Shown here piece by piece: positions 15,837 to 24,123 of a stretch of 64,000 bases of DNA. The notes under the pieces are model-generated. The model was not told the DNA's origin, made no database searches, and saw nothing but the letters and a program-made list of their open reading frames with translations. Numbering within the stretch: the stretch's first letter is position 1; every line of letters starts with the position of its first letter. A program made the translations under genes and the position numbers. This DNA is from Alistipes sp. (GTDB lineage: Bacteria > Bacteroidota > Bacteroidia > Bacteroidales > Rikenellaceae): positions 1-64,000 of the forward strand of contig JAITWH010000029.1 of the NCBI GenBank assembly GCA_031285405.1, in the 5' to 3' direction.

Positions 15837-16967
15837 TTACTGTTGGGGTACCGAGGGCGTCATCGCCACGGCGGTGATCTGGTTGCCACGAATTTTCTGA
15901 CCCACGGCGAGCCCCTCTGTCACCTCGATTATCATGCCGTTCGACAGACCGGTCTTGATGTCGCGCCGCTCGAACACCTGCTTCTTGGCCAGCGAGTCGG
16001 TGAGCACATAGACGAATGTCGAGTCGCCCGAGAACGACACTGTGCTCTCCGGCACGGTGATCACATCTTCGACGCGGGCCAGCACGATCTCGGCGTTGGC
16101 GCTATATCCGGCGCGAATGTTGACGCTGTCGGGAATCGTCGCGGCGGCCTTGATCTCAAACAGGATCGCTCCGTTCTGCTCCACGCCCTGCGGCGAGATA
16201 TATTCGAGGTCGGCGTCGAAGGTGCTGTTCTCGACCGCGCCGATGGTGAGCTTGACGGGCATTCCTGTGTGTACCCTTCCGACCTCCGTCTCGTCGACGT
16301 TACCTATAAATATAAGGTCGCTCATGTCGGCCACCGTGGCGATGGTGGTACCCTCGCTGAAGGTCGAGGCCTGCATCACCGAGTTCCCCACCTTGACGGG
16401 AATGTTGATGATCATGCCGGTGATGGTCGAGCGAATCTGGGTGTTGGCGATGTCGCTGGTGTTTTTCGACGAACCCTCGCGCACGATGTCGAGAGCGTCC
16501 TTGGAGTTCTGCAACTCTTCGACGGCGCGGCGATACTCGGCCTCGCTCTGCTCCATCTCCTCGCGCGAGATCACCTCGCCGGCAAAGAGTTTGACCTGGC
16601 GCTCGTGTGCCGCGCGGGTGGTTTCGATGGCGATCTCGGCGATGCGCACCCTCGACTCGGCCGAGTTGAGCTGGCTCATGTCGGGAATCACCTTCACCAC
16701 GGCGATCACCTCGCCCTCGGTCACGAAGTCGCCCGCCTCTTTGCGCAGCTCGGAGATGATGCCCTGAATCTGGGGTTTGATCATGATCTCGTCCCTGGGC
16801 GACACCTTGCCGGTGGCCACGGATGTGTTCTGGATCGAGTTGGTGGCGACCTCGACGATCTCGTAGACCACCTCGACCGGACGCGACTTTTTCCACAGGA
16901 AGTAGAATGTGCCCAACACGACCGCCCCGATGAGCACGAACAGGAAAATCCTAAAAAACTTTTTCAT
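15837..16967 (-). CDS. Efflux periplasmic adaptor subunit (MacA/HlyD type)
   Basis: This is a membrane-fusion protein of 376 aa anchored by an N-terminal segment (FFRIFLFVLIGAVVLGTFYFLW). It has a lipoyl half VATGKVSPRDEIMIKPQIQGIISEL, a coiled-coil hairpin (about residues 100-185), a second lipoyl half TGMIINIPVKVGNSV, a beta-barrel, and a membrane-proximal domain with VPESTVSFSG. It links the permeases encoded upstream to the TolC protein downstream. Confidence 0.93.
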   Translation of the reverse strand: MKKFFRIFLFVLIGAVVLGTFYFLWKKSRPVEVVYEIVEVATNSIQNTSVATGKVSPRDEIMIKPQIQGIISELRKEAGDFVTEGEVIAVVKVIPDMSQLNSAESRVRIAEIAIETTRAAHERQVKLFAGEVISREEMEQSEAEYRRAVEELQNSKDALDIVREGSSKNTSDIANTQIRSTITGMIINIPVKVGNSVMQASTFSEGTTIATVADMSDLIFIGNVDETEVGRVHTGMPVKLTIGAVENSTFDADLEYISPQGVEQNGAILFEIKAAATIPDSVNIRAGYSANAEIVLARVEDVITVPESTVSFSGDSTFVYVLTDSLAKKQVFERRDIKTGLSNGMIIEVTEGLAVGQKIRGNQITAVAMTPSVPQQ

Positions 16968-17006
16968 CTTGATTTACTATTTTATTGTCTATTTTTATTC
17001 TCTGTC

Positions 17007-17034
17007 AAAAAATCCGCCGCCGGCGTTCCGGCTA
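17007..17034. repeat. GCCGGCGTTCCGGC repeat at permease 3' end
   Basis: The stretch aaaaaatccgccgccggcgttccggc is an inverted copy of the dispersed GCCGGAACGCCGGC module. It overlaps the permease stop codon. Confidence 0.7.
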
Positions 17035-18303
17035 TTCGTCTCGTATCGCGTCGATCGCCTTAATCTGAAGCGCCCTCATGGCGGGCAGCAGTCCGGCGAC
17101 GAGCCCGCTCGCCATCAACACCCCCATTGCCGTGAGCGCGAGGCCGAACGACACTATCGGATCGCCCGCGACGGGTATCGACACACCCCCGCCCGGCCCG
17201 AGGTTGATCTTGTCGACCAGCAGCGACGCCGCCACCCCGACCAGAAAGCCCAACATACCCGCGATGGCCGTCAGCACGAAGCTCTCGCTCATCACCTGCA
17301 CTATGATGTTCCACGGCTTGGCCCCCAGGGCACGCCGCACGCCGATCTCGCGCATCCTTTCACGCACCGTCACCAACATGATGTTCGAAATTCCGATGAT
17401 GCCAGAGAAGAGCGCCCCCAGACCCACGATCCACATCAGAATGTTGACGCCGGTGAACAGGCCGCGGAACATGTTGAATATCCGCTCGACGTTGAGCGTC
17501 CACAGTGCGCTCGTGTCGGTGGGCGAGATGTTGTGGGCGGTGCGGATGATCGCCCCGACCTCGGTCTCGACCTGCGCCGCCGAGAATCCCTCGCGCGCCG
17601 TGCAGGTGAGAAACCAGAACGAGTCGCTGCGCTGGAAAAGTCGTTGATTGGTGGAGAACGGCATGTAGAACAACTCCTCGACCGGCCCCATGATCTGCAT
17701 CGCGCCGGTGCCGGCCGACACCACCCCCACCACCTGAAAGTAGATTCCGTTGAACCTCACGTACTGCCCCTCGGCCACCTCGCCGGGCGCAAACAGAGTC
17801 TCGTACACCGTCTTGCCGATGACGCACACCTTGCGCGCCTCCTCGACGTCGACCTCGTTGAGCAGACGTCCGCTCTCGATCTTCACCGCCTCGATCTCGA
17901 ACTGCGCCGGATAGACCCCCAGCCCCGTGTAGGAGCCGCTCTTCATTCCTCGCACCACATTCTTGTCGGCCCCGCCGCTCCAGAGCACCGGCGCGATCTG
18001 GTCGACCGACGCTGCCTTCTGGCGTATCAACTCTATGTCGCGGCTGTCGAAATCCCAGTAGCGACCCTTGCGGTAGCCCATGTAGGCCTCGCTCGTGCGG
18101 CTGGGCTGAAAGAAGACCGAGTTCGTAGCGATGTCGCCGATCTCGCCCATGATGCCCTGCTTGAGTTTGTTGCCGACGGCGACCAGCACGATCAGCATGA
18201 ACAGACCCCAGAACACCCCGAACCCCGTGGCGATGCTGCGGAATTTGTTGCGCGTGATCGTCGCCCAAATCTCCTCGAAACTATCTGTATCGAAAAATTT
18301 CAT
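17032..18303 (-). CDS. ABC transporter permease, MacB type (second copy)
   Basis: This is a MacB-like permease of 423 aa. It has an N-terminal TM helix after the IWATITRNKFRS motif, a large periplasmic MacB_PCD domain, and three C-terminal TM helices from about residue 300 (the FtsX domain, with SNIMLVTVRERMREIGVRRALGAKP). I start at MKFFDTDSF (18303); the upstream open frame is encoded by the AT-rich repeat. The stop codon lies inside a GCCGGCGTTCCGGC repeat at 17007-17034. It likely forms a heterodimer with the neighbouring permease. Confidence 0.93.
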   Translation of the reverse strand: MKFFDTDSFEEIWATITRNKFRSIATGFGVFWGLFMLIVLVAVGNKLKQGIMGEIGDIATNSVFFQPSRTSEAYMGYRKGRYWDFDSRDIELIRQKAASVDQIAPVLWSGGADKNVVRGMKSGSYTGLGVYPAQFEIEAVKIESGRLLNEVDVEEARKVCVIGKTVYETLFAPGEVAEGQYVRFNGIYFQVVGVVSAGTGAMQIMGPVEELFYMPFSTNQRLFQRSDSFWFLTCTAREGFSAAQVETEVGAIIRTAHNISPTDTSALWTLNVERIFNMFRGLFTGVNILMWIVGLGALFSGIIGISNIMLVTVRERMREIGVRRALGAKPWNIIVQVMSESFVLTAIAGMLGFLVGVAASLLVDKINLGPGGGVSIPVAGDPIVSFGLALTAMGVLMASGLVAGLLPAMRALQIKAIDAIRDE

Positions 18304-18480
18304 TTCATGAAATTTTAATTGAAAGTGGAAAATTGAAAATGATGTTAACGCGCAGATGAGTTCCGCGCAGCTCATTATCAATTATAAATACCCCATTATC
18401 CATTATTTTAGCGTAGTCCATTTTCAACTTTCAATTAATGTCGCGTTAGCCCCATTTTCAATTTTCCACTTTCAATTATA
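18304..18480. repeat. AT-rich intergenic repeat block between permeases
   Basis: Tandem variants of TTTTCAATTTTCCACTTTCAATT, ATTATCAATTATAAAT, and GCGTTAGCC / gcgtagtcc junction words fill the gap. No gene or clear promoter is visible in it. This is the only large spacer inside an otherwise compact operon. Confidence 0.75.
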
Positions 18481-19725
18481 TCAGTCCGCTCTCATAGCCT
18501 CGATGGGACGTATTCTGGTTGCGCGCAGAGCGGGAATCAGCCCCGCCACCACTCCGCAGATGACCAGCAGCAGCAGCACCGAGAACACTATGCCGAGCCC
18601 CACGGTGGGATCTTTGAACGGCATCTGACCGCCTCCGCCCCCTGCGTTCAGCCCCCTCGATATCAGCTCGGTGACCCCCATCCCGCACACGATTCCGATA
18701 TATCCGGCGACGGTCGTGATGACGATCGACTCGATGATGATGCTGCGGATGATCGACCACGGCGTTGCGCCGATCGCCTTGCGTATGCCGATCTCTCGCG
18801 TGCGCTCCCTCACCGTCACGAGCATGATGTTGGCCACCCCGACGATGCCGGCCATGATGCAGGCGAACCCGATCACCCACAGAAACATGTTGATGAACCC
18901 GAAGATGCGGAATGTCTGAATGGCATCCTTGGCACTGTTCCTCACATACATCGCGGAGGTGTCGGCGGGGTCGAACCCAAGGTAGGCCCCCATCTTGGCG
19001 CGCACCCGTTCGCTGAGTGCGTCGGCCTTCTCCTCGGTGTCGATGCCCTCGACGGTGAACTCGATCTGGTTGATGCCCCAACCTCTGTCGTACAGCATCA
19101 GCGCGGTGCTCAGCGGAGTGTACATCGGCTCCGAGAACGACTGCCCGAATGGCTTTTCGTACACCCCTATCACCTGAAAAGCTATGCCGTCGATGATGAT
19201 CTGCTTGCCCAGCGGCTCCTCGCCGTTCTTGAAGAGCGCCTCCACCACCGTCTTGCCGATCACCACCACCTTGCGCCGCTGCTGCATGTCGACCTCGTTG
19301 ATGAAGCGCCCCTTGGGAAAGAGCATGTGTTCGAACTTCACATGGTCCTGCGTGCCGGTGTAGAGCTGCCACGTGCCGTACTCCTTGCCGTAGGCGACGC
19401 TCGTCGGACTATAACTGAAGCCTGCCGACAGATAGCCCACCTCGGGAATGTTGGTGCGCACAAACTCCACCGTGCGCTCGTCGAAACGAATGCGGCGGTC
19501 GGAGCGATAACCCTTATAAGGTACCGAGGTGCGCCCGGGATAGAGCGTGACGGTGTTGATGGCCCGCCCCTCGAACTCGCTCTTCACACCGTTTTGCAGA
19601 CCCTGGCCCGCGCCCAACAACACAATGAGCATGAAGATGCCCCACGCCACGGCGAACCCCGTGAGGAACGAGCGCATCTTGTTGCGCTTCATCGTGGCGA
19701 GTATTTCACCTAACAGGTCGAACAT
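18481..19725 (-). CDS. ABC transporter permease, MacB type (first copy)
   Basis: This is a MacB-like permease of 414 aa with an N-terminal TM helix (FLTGFAVAWGIFMLIVLLGAG), a periplasmic MacB_PCD domain, and the FtsX domain containing ANIMLVTVRERTREIGIRKAIGATP, then two more TM helices ending VVAGLIPALRATRIRPIEAMRAD. It is paralogous to the next gene and starts 4 bp after the ATPase gene's stop. Confidence 0.94.
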   Translation of the reverse strand: MFDLLGEILATMKRNKMRSFLTGFAVAWGIFMLIVLLGAGQGLQNGVKSEFEGRAINTVTLYPGRTSVPYKGYRSDRRIRFDERTVEFVRTNIPEVGYLSAGFSYSPTSVAYGKEYGTWQLYTGTQDHVKFEHMLFPKGRFINEVDMQQRRKVVVIGKTVVEALFKNGEEPLGKQIIIDGIAFQVIGVYEKPFGQSFSEPMYTPLSTALMLYDRGWGINQIEFTVEGIDTEEKADALSERVRAKMGAYLGFDPADTSAMYVRNSAKDAIQTFRIFGFINMFLWVIGFACIMAGIVGVANIMLVTVRERTREIGIRKAIGATPWSIIRSIIIESIVITTVAGYIGIVCGMGVTELISRGLNAGGGGGQMPFKDPTVGLGIVFSVLLLLVICGVVAGLIPALRATRIRPIEAMRAD

Positions 19726-19729
19726 CGCC

Positions 19730-20431
19730 TTAGAATTCGATTACGGGATTTGGGTTGTGCTCGTCGCTGGCGATCAATCCGTCGCGCAGATAGATGATGC
19801 GGTCGGTGGCCTTCGACACAGCCAACTCGTGGGTGACGATTATCATTGTGATGCCGTCGGTGCGATTGACCTCGCGCATGATCTCGACCACCTCGCGCGA
19901 GGTGGCGGTGTCGAGTGCGCCGGTCGGTTCGTCGGCCAGAATCACGCTCGGACGCGAGATGAGTGCGCGCGCGATGGCCACCCTCTGCTTCTGTCCGCCC
20001 GACAGCTCGCTCGGCAGGTGATGGGCATGTGCGCCCAGCCCCAACTTTTCGAGATACTCCATGGCGAGCTCGTTGCGCTTGCGACGCGGCACACCGTTAT
20101 AATATAGCGGCAGTGCGACATTCTCCATCGCGTTTTTGAACGAGATCAGGTTGAACGACTGGAAGATGAAACCCACCTTGTGGTTGCGCAGCTCGGCCGA
20201 CCGGGTCTCGCTGAGCCCCCGCACCAGCGTGCCGTCGAGAATGTACTCGCCCGTGTCGTAGTTGTCGAGAATGCCGATGACGTTCAGAAGGGTCGACTTG
20301 CCCGAGCCCGACGCCCCCATGATGGAGAGGAACTCGCCTGCCGCGATATCCATGTCGATGCCCTTGAGTACGTGCAGGGCGTTGGGAAGTCCGAGGTTGT
20401 AGGTCTTGTTCAGACCGCGGATCTTTATCAT
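19730..20431 (-). CDS. ABC transporter ATP-binding protein, MacB/LolD type
   Basis: This is the ATPase subunit of the exporter, 233 aa. It has Walker A GASGSGKST, the Q-loop FQSFN, the signature LSGGQKQRVAIARAL, Walker B VILADEPTGALD and the H-loop VTHE. I start at MIKIRGLNKTY (20431); the in-frame extension upstream (MRLTKKQKQHD) is less likely. It is the first gene of the six-gene efflux operon and has a leader of about 200 nt. Confidence 0.95.
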   Translation of the reverse strand: MIKIRGLNKTYNLGLPNALHVLKGIDMDIAAGEFLSIMGASGSGKSTLLNVIGILDNYDTGEYILDGTLVRGLSETRSAELRNHKVGFIFQSFNLISFKNAMENVALPLYYNGVPRRKRNELAMEYLEKLGLGAHAHHLPSELSGGQKQRVAIARALISRPSVILADEPTGALDTATSREVVEIMREVNRTDGITMIIVTHELAVSKATDRIIYLRDGLIASDEHNPNPVIEF

Positions 20432-20866
20432 GTCGTGCTGTTTTTGCTTTTTCGTTAGGCGCACATTTACTCTCTTGGACGCGCGGGGTCAGCTAAAGGT
20501 TACATTTGTAACGGTTGTAAAGGTAGCGTTTTTGTGTAGCGGCTGTGCCGTAATAACGCCGAAATGCTCTTTTTGTTGCCCCGCGCTCGCTTTTTTTTAT
20601 TCTCCTATCTATTTGCCCGACGCCACTTCTCATTGCTTGACGGGACAAAGGTAGTTAAAAAATAATACTATGCAATACCAACATCTGTCTTTTGCAAGAA
20701 TTTGTGTATTTTCTCTAAAAATTGTTACCTTTAATCTTCGCTACGCTCGATTTAAGATAGGCTGCGGTTCGGGAATGCTCAAATAAATTTGGCATTCCTC
20801 TCACCTTGCACTATCTTTGCCGTCAGCATAGCGCGAAAAGTAATGTATTTCAAAAACCATACCGAC
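20432..20866. promoter_or_regulatory. Divergent regulatory region with two promoters
   Basis: On the minus strand, TTG (20675-20673), 19 nt, TACCTTTG (20653-20646) should drive the efflux operon with a leader of roughly 200 nt. That leader contains a lone GTTACATTTGTAAC dyad at 20499-20512, matching the GTTAC arrays. On the plus strand, TTTG (20788-20791), 20 nt, TATCTTTG (20812-20819) serves the lipoprotein gene. I see no gene in this interval. Confidence 0.75.
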
Positions 20867-21658
20867 ATGAAGAAGCTCATAACACTTTCAGTATCAGCCC
20901 TCGCCGCCCTCGCCACCATGACCGGCTGCAATGACATCATCCCCAAGGGCGATCCCGGTCCGACCGTTCCCGACAACGTAATCGCCTCGACAGAGGAGCA
21001 GTCGGTCAACGGCACCACCATCACCGAGTACATCTACAACAAGAGTTGGCAACAGACCGGCCAGAAGCAGACCCTCAACGCCAAACTCGTCTACGAGGAC
21101 TCCGACATCAGCATCAGCAGCTATTCGGACACCCGCTACCGCACCATCCACAACGAGGACGGCACCACAGTGCGAAGAAAACTCGCGACAACTTACGGCT
21201 ACTACGGCGACAACTACACCACCGTAAAGAATATAACCAAATACGAAGTGTTCGCCGAGGATAACACCTCCGTCCCCATCGAGCGCATAGTCAATGAGTA
21301 CGACAGCTACGGCAATCTGACCAACAATAAACACGAGATGGACGGGAAGGTGGTGAGCGAGCAGTACAACTTCCAGTACATGCCCTCGTCGGGCTACACC
21401 TACACCCAGAGAGAGGGCGACACGGTGGCCGAAATGTTGTATGTGTCGAAACCCGACAACGGATACGAGATATACACCTACCCCGCCGGATCGAAGAGCG
21501 ACAGCGACAGGATCATCGTAAAGAAGCTGACGGATTTCAGTGAGAACTACACAACTCTAACGCGCTCATACGTCATCACAAACTACGACGCCGAGGGCAA
21601 GAACGGAGTCGAAACTACCGTGACGAGCCGCTACCAGGCAGTAACAACCCCCAGGTAA
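20867..21658 (+). CDS. Hypothetical lipoprotein
   Basis: This is a 263-aa lipoprotein with signal peptide MKKLITLSVSALAALATMTGC (lipobox MTGC). The mature part is Tyr-, Thr- and Asp-rich with short beta repeats such as YGYYGDNYTTVKNITKYEVF and NEYDSYGNLTNN, resembling YD/RHS-like strands. I do not recognise a named family. I start at the ATG at 20867, since the -7 box ends at 20819; an ATG at 20843 would add eight residues before the signal peptide. Confidence 0.82.
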   Translation: MKKLITLSVSALAALATMTGCNDIIPKGDPGPTVPDNVIASTEEQSVNGTTITEYIYNKSWQQTGQKQTLNAKLVYEDSDISISSYSDTRYRTIHNEDGTTVRRKLATTYGYYGDNYTTVKNITKYEVFAEDNTSVPIERIVNEYDSYGNLTNNKHEMDGKVVSEQYNFQYMPSSGYTYTQREGDTVAEMLYVSKPDNGYEIYTYPAGSKSDSDRIIVKKLTDFSENYTTLTRSYVITNYDAEGKNGVETTVTSRYQAVTTPR

Positions 21659-21660
21659 TA

Positions 21661-21726
21661 AGAAGTTGTTTAAATTTCTCGACCGGAGACAAAAATCGCT
21701 TCGGTCGAGAGATTTAAACAACTTCT
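21661..21726. terminator. Long inverted repeat / bidirectional terminator
   Basis: Two 25-bp arms (21661-21685 and 21702-21726) pair with a single G-T wobble around a 16-nt loop. It sits exactly between the convergent lipoprotein and aminotransferase genes. It has no U-tract of the usual kind, but the AAATTT segment lies within the stem. Confidence 0.8.
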
Positions 21727-21730
21727 ACCC

Positions 21731-22948
21731 CTACCCCACCCGCCCGGGATAAACCTCCAAGGCACGGGCAAGCACCTCAAGGGCGGCAGCGATGTCGCCC
21801 TTGTTCAGTACATACGCTATCCTCACCTCCTGCCTGCCGCGCTCGGGTTCGGTATAGAATCCCGACCCGGGAGCCATCATCACGGTCGACGGAACCGACC
21901 CACCCAAAGGCACACAGCTAAAGCTCGAAAGCATCCACTCACAGAACCTGTCGGCATCGTCGACCGGCAATCGGGCCATGGTGTAGAACGCCCCGCGGGG
22001 GGTTGGCGACACGACACCCGGAATAGCGTTCAAACCCGCGATCAGCAGATCGCGCCGCGAGATGTACTCGTCGTAGATCGCGTCGATGTAGCTCTCGGGG
22101 GCGTCGACCGACGCGGCGGCAACCAACTGCCCCAGCAGCGGCGGCGAGAGACGAGCCTGCGCAATTTTCATCGCGGCGGCGCGCACCTCTTTATTATGCG
22201 TCACGAGCATGCCGATGCGTATACCGCACTCCGAGTATCGTTTCGACACGCTATCGACCATCACCACATTCTGTTCGAGTCCGCTCAGCTCCATCGCCGA
22301 GAAGTATGGCTCGTCCGAGTAGCAAAACTCGCGGTACACCTCATCGGAGATGAGCCACAGGTCATGCCGCCGCGCAATCTCGCCAATCTGCTCCATCTCG
22401 GCGCGACTATACAGATATCCGGTCGGATTGTTGGGATTGCATATCAGCAGCGCGCGCGTCCTCGGGGTTATATACTTTTCGAACTCGGCCACGGGCGGCA
22501 GCGCAAACCCGTTGTCGATCGAGGTCGGAACGCTCACCACCTTCACCCCCACCTGCTGCGCAAACGAGATGTAGTTTGCATACCCGGGCTCGGTCATGAT
22601 CACCTCGTCGCCGGCGTCGAGACACGACTGCAGCGCAAAGTTTATCGCCTCCGACCCGCCCGCCGTGACGATGATCTCATCGGCGGCGACACCCACCCCA
22701 CACCTCGCATAGTACTCCACGAACTTTTCGCGCACCGGCAGCAACCCGTCGCTCGGCGAGTATTCGAGAATCGTGCGGTCGACGCTCCTCAGCACATCCA
22801 ACCCAGCCTCGGGAGTGGCGATGTCGGGCTGGCCAATGTTGAGGTGATAGACCTTCACACCGCGCGCCTTCGCGGCGTCGGCAAACGGGGCCAGTTTCCT
22901 GATCGGCGACGCGGGCAGCGCTCCTCCTCGGTTCGATATAGTCGGCAT
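21731..22948 (-). CDS. Pyridoxal-phosphate aminotransferase, class I/II
   Basis: This is a fold-type I aminotransferase of 405 aa, AspC/AlaT-like. Seen are GQPDIATP, YSPSDG, AGGSEAINFALQ, ICNPNNPTGYLYS, ISDEVYREF and the PLP lysine in DSVSKRYSECGIRIG. The substrate is not defined by sequence alone; aspartate or alanine/aromatic are plausible. It is a single gene bounded by a long inverted repeat and an intergenic repeat. Confidence 0.92.
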   Translation of the reverse strand: MPTISNRGGALPASPIRKLAPFADAAKARGVKVYHLNIGQPDIATPEAGLDVLRSVDRTILEYSPSDGLLPVREKFVEYYARCGVGVAADEIIVTAGGSEAINFALQSCLDAGDEVIMTEPGYANYISFAQQVGVKVVSVPTSIDNGFALPPVAEFEKYITPRTRALLICNPNNPTGYLYSRAEMEQIGEIARRHDLWLISDEVYREFCYSDEPYFSAMELSGLEQNVVMVDSVSKRYSECGIRIGMLVTHNKEVRAAAMKIAQARLSPPLLGQLVAAASVDAPESYIDAIYDEYISRRDLLIAGLNAIPGVVSPTPRGAFYTMARLPVDDADRFCEWMLSSFSCVPLGGSVPSTVMMAPGSGFYTEPERGRQEVRIAYVLNKGDIAAALEVLARALEVYPGRVG

Positions 22949-22973
22949 AAACTTGAATTAAGAATTTAGAATT

Positions 22974-23045
22974 GCCGGAACGCCGGCAGCGATTTTATTT
23001 AGCGCAAAAATATCTCGCCGCGGCCGTTGCCGCCGCGTAGCACTA
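22974..23045. repeat. Intergenic repeat pair
   Basis: GCCGGAACGCCGGCAGCGAT followed by tttatttagcgc and CCGCGGCCGTTGCCGCCGCG are the same two modules in the same order as at 1-60 of the window. Confidence 0.8.
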
Positions 23046-23069
23046 ACCACTAATAACTAACCACTATCA

Positions 23070-23975
23070 TTATAAGTATGTTTCCAAAAATTTAGCGTTC
23101 CCCTCAATAACGACCTCATCCTGATCGGCGGGCACAAGCACCGCGTCATCCGTAGCGACCGTAACGCTTCCGCCCGGGGTAGTGACGACAGCCTCGCCCG
23201 CGGTACATATATATATGGTAAACGAGTCGCGCGCCACGAGCGAGCGTTCGCACCGCCCCGCCACATCTATCATGTTGACTGTGAAGTGGGGCGACTCAAC
23301 CAACAGCACTACCTCGCCGGCCGGAGGATTCTGCGTGACTCGGCGAACGGGCGCTGCGAAGTCCATCGCGTCGAGAGCCAGCGCGGTGTGCAGTTCGCGC
23401 GGACGCCCCTCGGCGTCGACTCTGTTCCAGTCGAATATCCGATATGTCGAGTCGGAGGTCTGCTGAATCTCGGCCAACACAATCCCCTCGCCGATGGCAT
23501 GCACCGTGCCGGCGGGAATGAAGTATGCGTCGCCTGCGCTCACCGGCACCTCGTTGAGCAGCTCGCCCACCGTTCCGTCGGCCACCGCCGCCTCGTACAT
23601 CTCGCGCGTGACCCCGGGCCGAAACCCTATATAGAGGTGCGCCCCCTCGTCGCACGACAGAATGTACCACATCTCGGTCTTGCCCCGACCACCGTGACGC
23701 ACGGCGATCTCGTCCGACGGATGCACCTGCACGGAGAGTCTGTCGCGGGCGTCGATCTTCTTGACCAGCAGCGGAAACTCCTCGCCGAAGCGTTCGAACA
23801 CAGCATCGCCCACCAGGTCGCCCATATATACCTCGACCAGTTCGTCGAGCGGATTCTCCGCGAGAAGGTCGTTCGCCACCACCGACACGTCGCCCGGCAC
23901 GGCCGAGATCAGCCAATTTTCGCTGCCCCACAGAAGTCTCCTGAGGCGCGGTTTGAATTTCAGAGGATAAAGCAT
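23070..23975 (-). CDS. manA: Mannose-6-phosphate isomerase, class I
   Basis: This interconverts mannose-6-phosphate and fructose-6-phosphate. The 301-aa, zinc-dependent type I enzyme starts MLYPLKFKPRL with the LLWGSENW region. Metal-site segments are QVHPSDE, GKTEMWYIL and IPAGTVHAIGEG, with EIQQTSDSTYRIFDWNR typical of the family. A TATCTTTG-like box ends 6 nt before the ATG, but no -33 element is visible. The gene stands alone. Confidence 0.95.
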   Translation of the reverse strand: MLYPLKFKPRLRRLLWGSENWLISAVPGDVSVVANDLLAENPLDELVEVYMGDLVGDAVFERFGEEFPLLVKKIDARDRLSVQVHPSDEIAVRHGGRGKTEMWYILSCDEGAHLYIGFRPGVTREMYEAAVADGTVGELLNEVPVSAGDAYFIPAGTVHAIGEGIVLAEIQQTSDSTYRIFDWNRVDAEGRPRELHTALALDAMDFAAPVRRVTQNPPAGEVVLLVESPHFTVNMIDVAGRCERSLVARDSFTIYICTAGEAVVTTPGGSVTVATDDAVLVPADQDEVVIEGNAKFLETYL

Positions 23976-23995
23976 GGTGCCAAAGATAGTGAAAA

Positions 23996-24123
23996 ATTGA
24001 AAATTGAAAGTGGAAAATTGAAAATGGCCGGAACGCCGGCAGCGATTTTAGCTACGCAGTATAAAAAATTGCCACCGTCATTGCGAGCCACAGGCGAAGC
24101 GATCCAGAGTGCCGCGTAGCCTG
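23996..24123. repeat. Intergenic repeat mosaic
   Basis: AT-rich TTGAAAATTGAAAGTGG words, the GCCGGAACGCCGGCAGCGAT-TTTAGCTACGC module (24026-24059), and a TCATTGCGAG...GCGAAGCGATCCAGAG module are joined end to end. Confidence 0.8.

Noticed and set aside
18304..18381. 26-residue extension of the MacB-type permease
   Set aside because: It is translated from the AT-rich intergenic repeat; MKFFDTDSF matches the usual permease start.
23981..23988. manA promoter box giving a leaderless transcript
   Set aside because: TATCTTTG is present, but no TTG at the required distance, so I do not call a promoter. The similar box at 47776-47783 lacks a -33 too.
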